Positions 52,137 to 59,515 of a stretch of 64,000 bases of DNA are shown one piece after another. Source of the DNA: a virus; IMG/VR virus record IMGVR_UViG_3300010151_000007, positions 36,327-100,326 of that record; one strand, written 5' to 3'. Under the pieces are notes generated by a model that saw nothing but the letters and a program-made list of their open reading frames with translations, was not told the origin of the DNA and made no database searches. Within the stretch, counting starts at the first letter, position 1. Each line of letters opens with the position of its first letter. The position numbers and the translations under genes are program-made.

Positions 52137-52351
52137 AAATTACAAAAGAGAAATTGAAGAAAGTGATTTTAGAGGCATACAATACTCAAATGACTCATTC
52201 AGATGCATCTGATTTGAAAGATGTGGCCAGAGCGATCAAAAGAGTTTTGGAAAGCGAGAACTTGTCCCCTCAAGGCCAAGAGGATATGACAATAGCTTTC
52301 GAAATGATTAAAAGAGTGTTGAACAGTGCACATTATGCTAGGACAAGATAA
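52133..52351 (+). CDS. 72-aa protein with MKITKEKL leader ending in a gp21-type site
   Basis: A GTG start overlaps the protease stop (GTGA), giving MKITKEKLKKVILEAYNTQ, where I12-L13-E14 before Ala15 is the best T4-type cleavage site of the leader group. The mature part is two amphipathic helices (DLKDVARAIKRVLESEN and MTIAFEMIKRVLNSAH). Being encoded right behind the protease favours a prohead-core or internal-protein role. Family not recognised. Confidence 0.65.
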   Translation: MKITKEKLKKVILEAYNTQMTHSDASDLKDVARAIKRVLESENLSPQGQEDMTIAFEMIKRVLNSAHYARTR

Positions 52352-52355
52352 CTAA

Positions 52356-52775
52356 ATGAACAAGAAACAATTGAAAGAAATCATGAGACCCCTTGTCAAA
52401 GAACTCATGATGGAAGCGTTGATTCAGGAAGGGTTGTTGTCGAACATTGTTTCAGAAGTGAATAAAGGTCTCCGCGAAAGCGACGATCGCTTAATCAGAG
52501 CACACGCTTCAGAAACAATGCCAGAAAGAGACAATACCGAGACGGTCAGTGAACCGGCTCGTTTGCCTCGCAAGAAAAGTAAAAGAAACGATCTCCAAGA
52601 GCAAAGACAAAGAATGCTTAAGGAGATGTCAGAAAGTGCATATGGCGGCGTAGATATATTTGAAGGCGTCGATCCCATACCGCAGCAAGGCACTGGTCAG
52701 CAGTCGAAGTTCGGAGCCTTGAGAGACCGAGACCCTAATGATTCTGGCATTGATTTGTCACAATTTGGTTTTTGA
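52356..52775 (+). CDS. Head-operon protein of unknown function (139 aa)
   Basis: A helical N-terminus (KQLKEIMRPLVKELMMEAL, then IQEGLLSNIVSEV) is followed by a charged, disordered middle (ARLPRKKSKRNDLQEQRQRM) and a short acidic end (DPNDSGIDLSQFGF). Several (Ile/Leu)-x-Glu sites occur near the start. I recall similar proteins beside gp21 in environmental T4-type phages, without function. It may be a minor scaffold or core component. Confidence 0.62.
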   Translation: MNKKQLKEIMRPLVKELMMEALIQEGLLSNIVSEVNKGLRESDDRLIRAHASETMPERDNTETVSEPARLPRKKSKRNDLQEQRQRMLKEMSESAYGGVDIFEGVDPIPQQGTGQQSKFGALRDRDPNDSGIDLSQFGF

Positions 52776-52778
52776 AAG

Positions 52779-52786
52779 ACTAATTA
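52779..52786 (+). promoter_or_regulatory. Candidate late promoter ACTAATTA before the 52808 gene
   Basis: Exact motif in context AAGACTAATTATG, 29 bases before ATG 52808 in a 32-base gap. AGAAAAGGAAA is the ribosome site. Confidence 0.55.
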
Positions 52787-52807
52787 TGAGAGAAAAGGAA
52801 AACAACA

Positions 52808-53212
52808 ATGGGTGACAACGATTTTAAACACTACAATGTCGGCCTTCATAACGTCGGTTCTTATCAAACTTCTGGTTGGCCATGGATCACTGGTTCAACC
52901 GGCCATGCGGCTAATTCAGAAATAAAGTATGAATTCCCAAGTGTGGCAAAAGCAGTGACTGTGATCAACAAATCTAATCAAAGCATTCAGATTCACTTTG
53001 CTCCCGCCTCCGCTGGTAATCCGATTACAGGTTTGCACTACGTCTCACTCGACAGCGATGAAGATAAGATCGTATTGAATGTCAAATGCAAAGAGATTTA
53101 TATCACGGCTCCAAACACTGGTTCATCTAGAAGTTATGAAATCATTGCAGAAATGACAAACATCAACGCAGACCGAATGTACATTCTTACTGGGTCTGGT
53201 GTGACAGATTGA
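52808..53212 (+). CDS. Small beta-rich virion protein, possible capsid decoration
   Basis: A 134-aa protein made of short strands (FKHYNVGLHNVGSYQTSG, AVTVINKSNQSIQIHFAP, LHYVSLDSDEDKIVLNV). It has no enzymatic motif. Its own candidate late promoter, and its place between protease and scaffold genes, suggest an abundant capsid-associated or decoration protein. The stop TGA overlaps a TTG that opens a further 45-codon frame shifted by -1. Confidence 0.6.
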   Translation: MGDNDFKHYNVGLHNVGSYQTSGWPWITGSTGHAANSEIKYEFPSVAKAVTVINKSNQSIQIHFAPASAGNPITGLHYVSLDSDEDKIVLNVKCKEIYITAPNTGSSRSYEIIAEMTNINADRMYILTGSGVTD

Positions 53213-53346
53213 CGTCTAATTTCAAAATTGCTTACGATGCTGACAGAAGAGTTGATACACCTGTTGCGGTAACAATATTGGCCAGAACAGGAAGCTTAAC
53301 AGTTGGCAAAGTTGATATATACACACCCTATGTAGAAACAGAATAA
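53209..53346 (+). CDS. 45-codon frame after the 52808 gene: small gene or frameshift extension
   Basis: From TTG 53209 (sharing TTGA with the previous stop) the frame runs 45 codons to TAA. It encodes beta-like, non-random sequence: FKIAYDADRRVDTPVAVTIL, then TGSLTVGKVDIYTPYVETE. The preceding stop lies one base away in the 0 frame, so a -1 shift would add this segment to the 134-aa protein. No strong ribosome site is seen for a separate start. Without it, a 140-base gap would be left in a gene-dense region. Confidence 0.5.
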   Translation: MTSNFKIAYDADRRVDTPVAVTILARTGSLTVGKVDIYTPYVETE

Positions 53347-53356
53347 AAGAGGTAAG

Positions 53357-53632
53357 ATGAGTTACAAGAGGAATTATAGGAACCACGATCGCAGAAGAGA
53401 ATATACTCCGGTTCCTGAAAGTAGACGGCCTTCGAATTTAACAGTCGTTGTCCACGAAGGTGAATTTCCAGAAAGAGCAATTAAAAGGTTCTTGAAAAAG
53501 TGCAAAAAGAATAGAATCTTAGATGATTATCGGAAGCATGAATATTATGAAAAGCCTTCGGTTAAAAGAAAAAGGGCCGCTCATAAACGAAAGAGAACCC
53601 TTGATAAATTGAGGGCCAAAGAAGGTACCTGA
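53357..53632 (+). CDS. rpsU: Ribosomal protein bS21 (phage-encoded)
   Basis: A 91-aa protein. Residues about 27-88 are the bS21 family: LTVVVHEGEFPERAIKRFLK, then KCKKNRILDDYRKHEYYEKP and SVKRKRAAHKRKR contain the conserved F-x-x-A-x-x-x-F-x-x-x-C/S, R-x-x-x-Y-Y-E-K-P and K-R-K-R blocks. Host bS21 is about 70 aa; here a basic 26-residue N-terminal extension is added. bS21 binds the 30S platform by the anti-SD region and influences mRNA initiation. Phage copies are known, notably in marine viruses, and are thought to replace the host protein. It has the ribosome site AAGAGGTAAG and lies among capsid genes. Confidence 0.9.
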   Translation: MSYKRNYRNHDRRREYTPVPESRRPSNLTVVVHEGEFPERAIKRFLKKCKKNRILDDYRKHEYYEKPSVKRKRAAHKRKRTLDKLRAKEGT

Positions 53633-53651
53633 AAGGGTGCCTTTTCTTTTT
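53621..53651 (+). terminator. Intrinsic terminator after bS21
   Basis: AAGGTACC (53622-53629) pairs with GGTGCCTT (53636-53643), with one T-G wobble, around a TGAAAG loop. TTTTCTTTTT follows. The hairpin overlaps the last codons of the bS21 gene. Confidence 0.75.
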
Positions 53652-53682
53652 GGCCGAAAACGGGAACTTCAACTTTCCAAAT

Positions 53683-53690
53683 ACTAATTA
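53683..53690 (+). promoter_or_regulatory. Candidate late promoter ACTAATTA before the scaffold gene
   Basis: Exact motif between the bS21 terminator and the scaffold start, 34 bases before ATG 53717. The terminator-then-motif order marks a new transcription unit. TGTATAAAAGGG follows it. Confidence 0.6.
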
Positions 53691-53716
53691 AATCTGTATA
53701 AAAGGGTGTACCATAT

Positions 53717-54817
53717 ATGTCTTCTATGTTAGAACAAGCAATTATTGACGCAGACTCATTACGAGAAACAGCTATTCGCAGTGCGAAGAGAATTGTTCTG
53801 GAAGAGCATGCAAGCGAAATTAAGAACATTGTCGAGGGTCTTTTAGAGGCTGACGAAGAAAAGGGTTCTGGATTGGATGCTCTTGCTGATTTGACTGGCG
53901 AGGACTCGCTTGAAGATTCGGGTGCAACCGAAGATGTAGAAGGGATCCCCCAGGCGGCAGCCGGAACCGAACGGTTGTGCCCATGCCCAGATAACGATGA
54001 AGAAGTGGAATTAGAATTTACACTTGACGATTTGAAGAAAATGGCTGGAGAGATTGAGGGTGGCGAACCGGTCCCTCATGAAGAGTTGGTAGACAACGAA
54101 GAGCCAATGATGCAAGAAGAGTTAGATTTAGAATTAGACTTAGACTCTACGGAAGAAGTGGAAGAGGCTTGTGGGACCTACGAAGAAGCTCGTGGAACCT
54201 ATGAAGAAGCTCGTGGAACCTACGAAGAAGAATTGGAGCTTGAGGGTTTGGATGAGGCAGAACTTCGACGAATGGTCGAAGAGTTGGTGGTCGACATTGA
54301 ACCAAAGAATTCTGGCTGGGCAGGAACCCCAGAAAGTCATATGGAAGAATATGAAGAAATGGCATTGGCACAAGCCGCCGACGCCGAACACAAAGAGGAG
54401 AACGATGAATTGAAAAAGACCGTCGACTCTTTGGAAGAACAACTTACTGTTGCATTACGCAACAATAACAAACTTTCTGAAACCATTAATTTGGTGAAGG
54501 AACGCTTTGGCAAGATTACTCTCGCCAACGCGAGGCTCTTGTACGAAAATCGTATACTTAATAACAACTCGTTGAATGAGAAACAAAAAGATAGAATTGT
54601 TGAAGCTATTAAGTTGTCGGATTCTGTAGAAGAGGCGAAGGTCATTTATGAGACTCTTCAAAGTGCGGTGGGTTCTCGAAAGAGGACTGTTGAATCACTG
54701 AACGAAGCAATAGTTAGACCTTCACATACTGCACGCCGTGCAAAGCCTGTGACAAACGAAAAAGAGGATTCTCTCCGTAGTCATTGGCAGACATTGGCCG
54801 GTATAAAGAAAGACTAA
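53717..54817 (+). CDS. 22: Prohead scaffold (core) protein, gp22-like
   Basis: A 366-aa, very acidic protein that is mostly helix. Gene order (protease, then this, then major capsid) is that of T4 gp21-22-23. It has several (Ile/Leu)-x-Glu sites (IVLEEH, GLLEADE), as needed for digestion by the prohead protease. The centre is Glu-rich with a threefold 7-residue repeat. The end forms coiled coil (VDSLEEQLTVALRNNNKLS) and a basic tail. It should form the internal core that shapes the head and then be degraded. The sequence itself is too acidic and simple for a family match by eye, so place counts heavily. Confidence 0.8.
   Translation: MSSMLEQAIIDADSLRETAIRSAKRIVLEEHASEIKNIVEGLLEADEEKGSGLDALADLTGEDSLEDSGATEDVEGIPQAAAGTERLCPCPDNDEEVELEFTLDDLKKMAGEIEGGEPVPHEELVDNEEPMMQEELDLELDLDSTEEVEEACGTYEEARGTYEEARGTYEEELELEGLDEAELRRMVEELVVDIEPKNSGWAGTPESHMEEYEEMALAQAADAEHKEENDELKKTVDSLEEQLTVALRNNNKLSETINLVKERFGKITLANARLLYENRILNNNSLNEKQKDRIVEAIKLSDSVEEAKVIYETLQSAVGSRKRTVESLNEAIVRPSHTARRAKPVTNEKEDSLRSHWQTLAGIKKD
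54161..54223 (+). repeat. Three 21-bp tandem repeats in the scaffold gene
   Basis: Three in-frame units encode EE-A-(C/R)-G-T-Y. Units two and three differ at a single base; the first differs at a few positions. This is a likely slippage or recombination site that would change scaffold length. Confidence 0.85.
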
Positions 54818-54820
54818 TTA
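54813..54820 (+). promoter_or_regulatory. Candidate late promoter ACTAATTA before the major capsid gene
   Basis: Exact motif in context AAGACTAATTAAATA, overlapping the scaffold stop (TAA 54815-54817 lies inside it) and 25 bases before ATG 54838. GGAG at 54831-54834 is the ribosome site. Confidence 0.6.
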
Positions 54821-54837
54821 AATATTTTTAGGAGAAA

Positions 54838-56568
54838 ATGAAACTTATGTCTATACTAGGAAAATTAACAGAAGGTATTGAACGTCGGGATCTCCAAAAA
54901 GAAGGTGCAAAATTGCTTAACAAGTGGGAACGCACCGGGCTTTTGGAAGGAATGAAAGGCGATCATGCTCGTGCCTCGATGGCACAGTTGCTTGAAAATC
55001 AGGCAAAACAGTTGTTGCAGGAAACTTCCTCAATGGCTGCGGGAGACGTGGAAGGCTTTGCCTCTGTAGCGTTCCCATTGGTGCGCCGTGTATTCGGTGG
55101 CCTATTGGCAAACGACCTTGTGTCGGTTCAGCCTATGAGTCTCCCATCGGGACTTATCTTCTTCCTCGACTTTACTGTCTCGGATGAGACAGGTACTCGT
55201 CTTTCGTATGAAAGCGGTGACTCGTTGTACGGCGGCGGTGTTGTGGCCAAGCAGATCACTGGTGGTGTTGACCTGACAGGCGAAAACGCAGAAGATTCAG
55301 GTTATAACTTAAATAACGGTTATGCCTCACCAACTGGCTCTGGCACAGTGGCTATTACAGCCCACGACTCTGGTACATTCGGTGTTAACACTGAAGGTTC
55401 AGCGAATGGTTGGCAAACAATCACTGCTGACACAGCAAACAAGTTGATGCGTTGGGATCCGGACTTGAATTCTGGTTCAACTAAAGTTGCTATCGGTAAG
55501 GTTCAGCTTTCAAGCCTAGCCCAGTTCGATAGTGCAAACTTGGTCAACTTGGTTGTCACTCTAACTGGTACCCCCGCTGGAGCGACACAGGTTCGCCGTT
55601 TGACCCAGTTCAGTGGTACTACCAAGACACACGCTTTGGTGTTCTTTAAGGCTGATGGTGCTACGCTTACCCAGCTTTCTGGTGCTGTCACGGGCTCCAA
55701 GACTATGAATTGGGCAGAAGTCGATGACTTCACTGCTGGCGGTGCAACCGGCGCTGTTGTTGGTACCACGGTTTGGGGCTTGGAAAACGAAGCCAACATT
55801 CCAGAGATCGATATCAAGGTTGATTCAGTCTCGGTCACCACACAGACCAAAAAGCTCAAAGCTAAGTGGACACCTGAACTTGGTCAGGATTTGAACGCAT
55901 ACCATAACTTGGATGCAGAGGTTGAGTTGACATCTATTCTTTCCGAGCAGATTGCACTTGAAATCGACCGCGAAATCCTTGAAGACCTCTTGAAGTTAGC
56001 CCAGGCTGGAACTTTTTATTGGTCACGCTCCCCAGGCATGTTCCTGAACAGAACAACTGGCGCAGAGATTGGTGCTTCTACCGCTGCTCCAGACTTCACA
56101 GGAACCGTATCCGAATGGTATGAGACTCTCATTGAAACAATTAACGATGTGTCTGCACAGATTCATCGTAAGACCTTGAGAGGCGGTGCTAACTTCGTGG
56201 TATGTGGTCCAGAAGTTGCCAATATTCTTGAATTCACTGCTGGATTCCGCGCAAGCGTGACCGCAGATGACGATAGAGGGACCATTGGTGCCGTCAACGT
56301 CGGCTCGCTTTCGAAGAAATTCGAAGTCTATGTTGATCCATACTTCCCGCGTAACGTGATTCTGGTCGGGCGCAAGGGTGGTAGCTTCCTCGAAAGTGGA
56401 TATGTCTACGCTCCGTATGTGCCACTTCAGGTTACACCAACAATCTTCGGTGTTGAAGACTTCGTGCCTCGCAAGGGTGTCATGACTCGCTACGCCAAGA
56501 AGATGGTTCGTCCTGATATGTATGGTGTGGTTGTTGTCCGTGGCTTGCTTGGTGAGACCGGAAGCTGA
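54838..56568 (+). CDS. 23: Major capsid protein, gp23-like
   Basis: A 576-aa HK97-fold capsid protein of the T4 type. The N-terminus (LLNKWERTGLLEGM, then ASMAQLLENQAKQLLQETSS) is a helical pro-region whose L60-Q61-E62 followed by Thr63 fits gp21 cleavage, close to the E65 site in T4. VEGFASVAFPLVRRVFGGLL and LVSVQPMSLPSGLIFFLDF are family landmarks, as is the C-terminal YGVVVVRGLLG. It is longer than T4 gp23 (521 aa); the extra residues lie in a Gly/Thr-rich insertion around residues 150-330. It is framed by its own promoter motif and a strong terminator. Confidence 0.95.
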   Translation: MKLMSILGKLTEGIERRDLQKEGAKLLNKWERTGLLEGMKGDHARASMAQLLENQAKQLLQETSSMAAGDVEGFASVAFPLVRRVFGGLLANDLVSVQPMSLPSGLIFFLDFTVSDETGTRLSYESGDSLYGGGVVAKQITGGVDLTGENAEDSGYNLNNGYASPTGSGTVAITAHDSGTFGVNTEGSANGWQTITADTANKLMRWDPDLNSGSTKVAIGKVQLSSLAQFDSANLVNLVVTLTGTPAGATQVRRLTQFSGTTKTHALVFFKADGATLTQLSGAVTGSKTMNWAEVDDFTAGGATGAVVGTTVWGLENEANIPEIDIKVDSVSVTTQTKKLKAKWTPELGQDLNAYHNLDAEVELTSILSEQIALEIDREILEDLLKLAQAGTFYWSRSPGMFLNRTTGAEIGASTAAPDFTGTVSEWYETLIETINDVSAQIHRKTLRGGANFVVCGPEVANILEFTAGFRASVTADDDRGTIGAVNVGSLSKKFEVYVDPYFPRNVILVGRKGGSFLESGYVYAPYVPLQVTPTIFGVEDFVPRKGVMTRYAKKMVRPDMYGVVVVRGLLGETGS

Positions 56569-56590
56569 TAGCAACTAGCTAGTTCTTTTA

Positions 56591-56622
56591 AACCCCGTAC
56601 CCTTTGGTGCGGGGTTTTTTTT
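56591..56622 (+). terminator. Strong intrinsic terminator after the major capsid gene
   Basis: AACCCCGTACC (56591-56601) pairs with GGTGCGGGGTT (56606-56616), with a single T-G wobble, loop CTTT, then a run of eight T starting within the stem. It is the best terminator in the window. Confidence 0.9.
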
Positions 56623-56640
56623 ATGTTTCGGAGACGGAAA

Positions 56641-56648
56641 ACTATTTA
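56641..56648 (+). promoter_or_regulatory. Candidate late promoter variant ACTATTTA before the neck gene
   Basis: This one-base variant of the motif lies between the capsid terminator and ATG 56674, 33 bases before it. The rest of the 99-base gap holds no gene. Confidence 0.45.
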
Positions 56649-56673
56649 GTTTGTACAGTAGGAAACCATATTT

Positions 56674-57999
56674 ATGCCAGCAAGACCAGTATTAGATCCA
56701 ATACAACAATCAAGCCTTTCCATACTCCCCGAAACGGGGTCTACAGCCACGACTGGTGCCGGTGCTGGTAATACCTCCAACTATCCGTTTGGAATGTATG
56801 TAGACACCAACCACGCCCTCTATGACGCGAATTTCATATCAGGTGCGGCTGACCAAGTCACATACGTGTATCGCAAGCTTGGTGGTGACGTCCTTGACAT
56901 TGAATTAAAGCAAGAAAGCGTATATTCTTCTTACGAAGAAGCTGTTTTAGAGTATTCATACCTAATCAACCTTCATCAAAGCAAGAATGCACTTTCTGAT
57001 TTTCTTGGTCATGCGACTGGTACATTTGATCAAGATGGGCAGTTGAAAACAACTTTAAGCTCATCGAATGTTAATCTAAGGTATCCTAAATTTGAATTCC
57101 GTTCCGCAAAAAGGGTTGCTCTTGGTGTTGCCACCGAAGCCCAGGTTGGTGGTACACAGACATTCTATTCAGCTTCATTCCTTTTGGTTGCTGGACAGCA
57201 AGATTATAACTTACAAACAGTCGTTTCAAGTAATGCTGCTGGCACCGAACCGGCAACTGGTAACGCTCCAAAATATGCTAGCATTATTAATTCAAATGCT
57301 GATAAAAGAATTACGATTAGGAAAGTCTTTTTTAAAACTCCTCAATCAATATGGAGGTTTTATGGCTACTATGGTGGCTTAAATGTTGTTGGAAACTTAA
57401 ATCATTATGGTCAATTCGCTGATGACACAACCTTTGAGATTATTCCGGCTTGGCACAATAAGTTGCAAGCTATGGCTTTCAAAGATCACTTGTATACGAG
57501 ATTATCTCATTATTCATATGAATTGATTAACAACAACTTAAGGATCTACCCATATCCGCAACAGAGCTTGGTTAACTATATTTGGTTCACCTTCACAGTG
57601 GATGGCGCGATTGCAGCATGGGATGACGAAGATGGTCAGGACACTGGTATAAAAGGGATTAATAATCTCAACACTTTGCCGTTTGACAACCTCCCTTATG
57701 AGAATATCAATGGTATCGGTAAACAATGGATTCGCCGCTTTGCTTTGTCACTGGCCAAAGAAACACTCGGACAAATCCGAAGCAAGTTCTCCCCACTCCC
57801 GATTCCAGGTGATAACATCACTTTGAACGGCGAAGCCCTCTTGACTCAAGCAAAAGAGGAACAAACTGCTTTGCGGGACGAACTGAAAGAGATTCTTGAT
57901 CAGCTTACTTACCCCGCTCTTATCGAGAAGGACTTAGAGAAAGTTAATAACACTGCGAAAATCTTTGAAGAAGTTCCGCTTCCAATTTACCAAGGGTGA
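56674..57999 (+). CDS. Neck protein, gp13-like (putative)
   Basis: A 441-aa protein. The N-terminal helical part (VYRKLGGDVLDIELKQESVY, then SSYEEAVLEYSYLIN) looks like the gp13/head-completion type, and the C-terminal part has FALSLAKETLGQIRSKFSPL and a helical tail. Its place directly before gp14- and gp15-like genes, in the T4 order 13-14-15-18-19, is the main support. T4 gp13 is 309 aa, so this one carries extra beta-rich sequence. It should form the collar that closes the filled head. Confidence 0.65.
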   Translation: MPARPVLDPIQQSSLSILPETGSTATTGAGAGNTSNYPFGMYVDTNHALYDANFISGAADQVTYVYRKLGGDVLDIELKQESVYSSYEEAVLEYSYLINLHQSKNALSDFLGHATGTFDQDGQLKTTLSSSNVNLRYPKFEFRSAKRVALGVATEAQVGGTQTFYSASFLLVAGQQDYNLQTVVSSNAAGTEPATGNAPKYASIINSNADKRITIRKVFFKTPQSIWRFYGYYGGLNVVGNLNHYGQFADDTTFEIIPAWHNKLQAMAFKDHLYTRLSHYSYELINNNLRIYPYPQQSLVNYIWFTFTVDGAIAAWDDEDGQDTGIKGINNLNTLPFDNLPYENINGIGKQWIRRFALSLAKETLGQIRSKFSPLPIPGDNITLNGEALLTQAKEEQTALRDELKEILDQLTYPALIEKDLEKVNNTAKIFEEVPLPIYQG

Positions 58000-58004
58000 A
58001 CTGA

Positions 58005-58499
58005 ATGGCCGATGACAAGAAGTGGTCTAGACCATCGAACCCACCTTCACCTTTATTCTTAGGGGCAAAGGAGAGGGATTTCGTTAAGCAAGTAAACGAC
58101 GAATTAATCGAAAGAACGATTGGTCAGCAAATTGTTTATTATCCTTTAGATTTGGACCGCACAGATTATCACCCACTATATGGTGAAGCGATAAAGAAAT
58201 CATTCAGCCCGCCGATTCGAGTGTTCGCTCTTGTCGAATGGGATGAATATTCAACCGAGTATGTGGAGAATGTTGGCCTCGACAAAAAGAGTACAATCAA
58301 GATTCACTTTCACCACCGCCGGTTAACAGAAGATCAGGATTTGTTTGTTCGCGAAGGTGATTTCATTCTGTATGGCTTGAACTTCTACGAGATTGTTCAA
58401 TTGGAAGAACCGAAACAAATCTTTGGTCAGATTGAGAAAGAAATGGAAATCTCTGCTTTGTGTATTATTTCCCGCGAAGGGTTGTTTGATGCAACTTGA
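58005..58499 (+). CDS. Neck protein, gp14-like
   Basis: A 164-aa protein. QIVYYPLDLDRTDYHPLYGE, then IRVFALVEWDEYSTEYV, IKIHFHHRRLTEDQD and LNFYEIVQLEEPKQIFGQIE match the pattern of gp14-type neck proteins of environmental T4-type phages; it is shorter than T4 gp14 (256 aa). It should join gp13 in the neck ring between portal and tail. It begins 5 bases after the preceding stop. Confidence 0.65.
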   Translation: MADDKKWSRPSNPPSPLFLGAKERDFVKQVNDELIERTIGQQIVYYPLDLDRTDYHPLYGEAIKKSFSPPIRVFALVEWDEYSTEYVENVGLDKKSTIKIHFHHRRLTEDQDLFVREGDFILYGLNFYEIVQLEEPKQIFGQIEKEMEISALCIISREGLFDAT

Positions 58500-58529
58500 T
58501 AAACTTATTGATCACGGGGAGCCATTCTG

Positions 58530-59438
58530 ATGTCTGATAAGAAGTTCGACTACACAGAAGTAAAAGACGCAGACAACGTATTGAGAGAGATTGTATTCAT
58601 GCCATCCACTCTTGAAACAATTGATTTTGCTTTGTATCGCTATGTGGATGAAGTGTTAAATCTTCATGTGAACACCAACAAAGGTTTCAAAAAAGCAAAA
58701 GTTCTTTGGTCTTCGACCGAGCGCGGCTATCAGATTCGTCACGACCAGACTCTACGAGACTTTCAGGGAAGACTTATTCTCCCTTTGATTACGATCGAAA
58801 GAGACTCTTACGAAAAGGATCCAAGTTTCAAAGGTTCTTTCCAAGCGCATATTCCAGAGAAATCGAATGAGCCTGGAAGAAGAACGATTGTTGCATCAAG
58901 AAGGATTAAACAAGATAAAACGGCAAACTTCAACAACGCCGACTCTCAAAGGAAACGAGGTGCAGCATCCAGCCCCGCTGTCGGTCACGGTCAATTAAAC
59001 TTCCCAATCCACAAGAAAGCAGAGAAGGTTGTGTTTGAAACAATTTATCAACCACTACCAACTTGGTTAAAGATGCAATACAAGATTACGCTTCGTGCAG
59101 AATACCAGCAGCAAGCAAACACTTTATTAACGCCTTTTGTTACAATCCCTGGCCAAATCAACAACTTCTTTATCGAACACGAAGGCCACAGGTATGAAGG
59201 CTTCATCGAAGGCACGTTCAGCAATGGAAGCAACTCTTCAAACCAAGGCACAGAAGAAAGAATGTTTGAAACAACAATCAATGTTAGAGTCCTTGGGTAT
59301 CTTATGGGCGAAGGTGAGAACGGCGAGAAACCAAAGATTTCAATTGAAGAGAATTATGTGGAAGTTAAGATTCCGAGAGAACGTACAATTACGGGTGATT
59401 TGAATACCTTCATCAAGAAGGGATTTTATAGAGAATGA
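58530..59438 (+). CDS. Tail completion/sheath terminator protein, gp15-like
   Basis: A 302-aa protein. The order of elements fits T4 gp15 (272 aa): a helix with RYVDEVLNLHV, a strand pair with KAKVLWSSTERGYQ, GRLILPLITIERDS, then FETIYQPLPTWLKMQYKITL with the conserved Pro-x-Pro-x-x-x-x-x-x-Tyr, and a helix pair with ANTLLTPFVTIPGQ. The gp15 hexamer caps the tail tube and sheath and meets the neck. Its stop overlaps a short downstream frame. Confidence 0.72.
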   Translation: MSDKKFDYTEVKDADNVLREIVFMPSTLETIDFALYRYVDEVLNLHVNTNKGFKKAKVLWSSTERGYQIRHDQTLRDFQGRLILPLITIERDSYEKDPSFKGSFQAHIPEKSNEPGRRTIVASRRIKQDKTANFNNADSQRKRGAASSPAVGHGQLNFPIHKKAEKVVFETIYQPLPTWLKMQYKITLRAEYQQQANTLLTPFVTIPGQINNFFIEHEGHRYEGFIEGTFSNGSNSSNQGTEERMFETTINVRVLGYLMGEGENGEKPKISIEENYVEVKIPRERTITGDLNTFIKKGFYRE

Positions 59439-59515
59439 AGGTTTTTGAAAACCTCAAAGACTACTTAATGTATGAGAAAGTAGTAATACGCAAGGAGTAT
59501 TTTTCGAATGGCTGA
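59435..59515 (+). CDS. 26-codon micro-frame before the sheath gene
   Basis: ATG 59435 overlaps the gp15 stop (ATGA) and opens MKVFENLKDYLMYEKVVIRK, then EYFSNG, ending in TGA 59513-59515 inside the sheath gene start. The sequence looks like one amphipathic helix. A 7-bp inverted repeat (AGGTTTT/AAAACCT, 59439-59454) lies in its first codons. It may be a tiny coupled gene or a chance frame over the sheath promoter. Confidence 0.3.
   Translation: MKVFENLKDYLMYEKVVIRKEYFSNG
59460..59467 (+). promoter_or_regulatory. Candidate late promoter variant ACTACTTA before the sheath gene
   Basis: Context AAGACTACTTAATG, 48 bases before ATG 59508; AAGGAG at 59492-59497 is the ribosome site. One base differs from ACTAATTA. 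Confidence 0.4.

Noticed and set aside
56023-56574. 183-codon frame on the - strand opposite the capsid gene
   Set aside because: His/Asn-rich shadow of a highly conserved capsid sequence.
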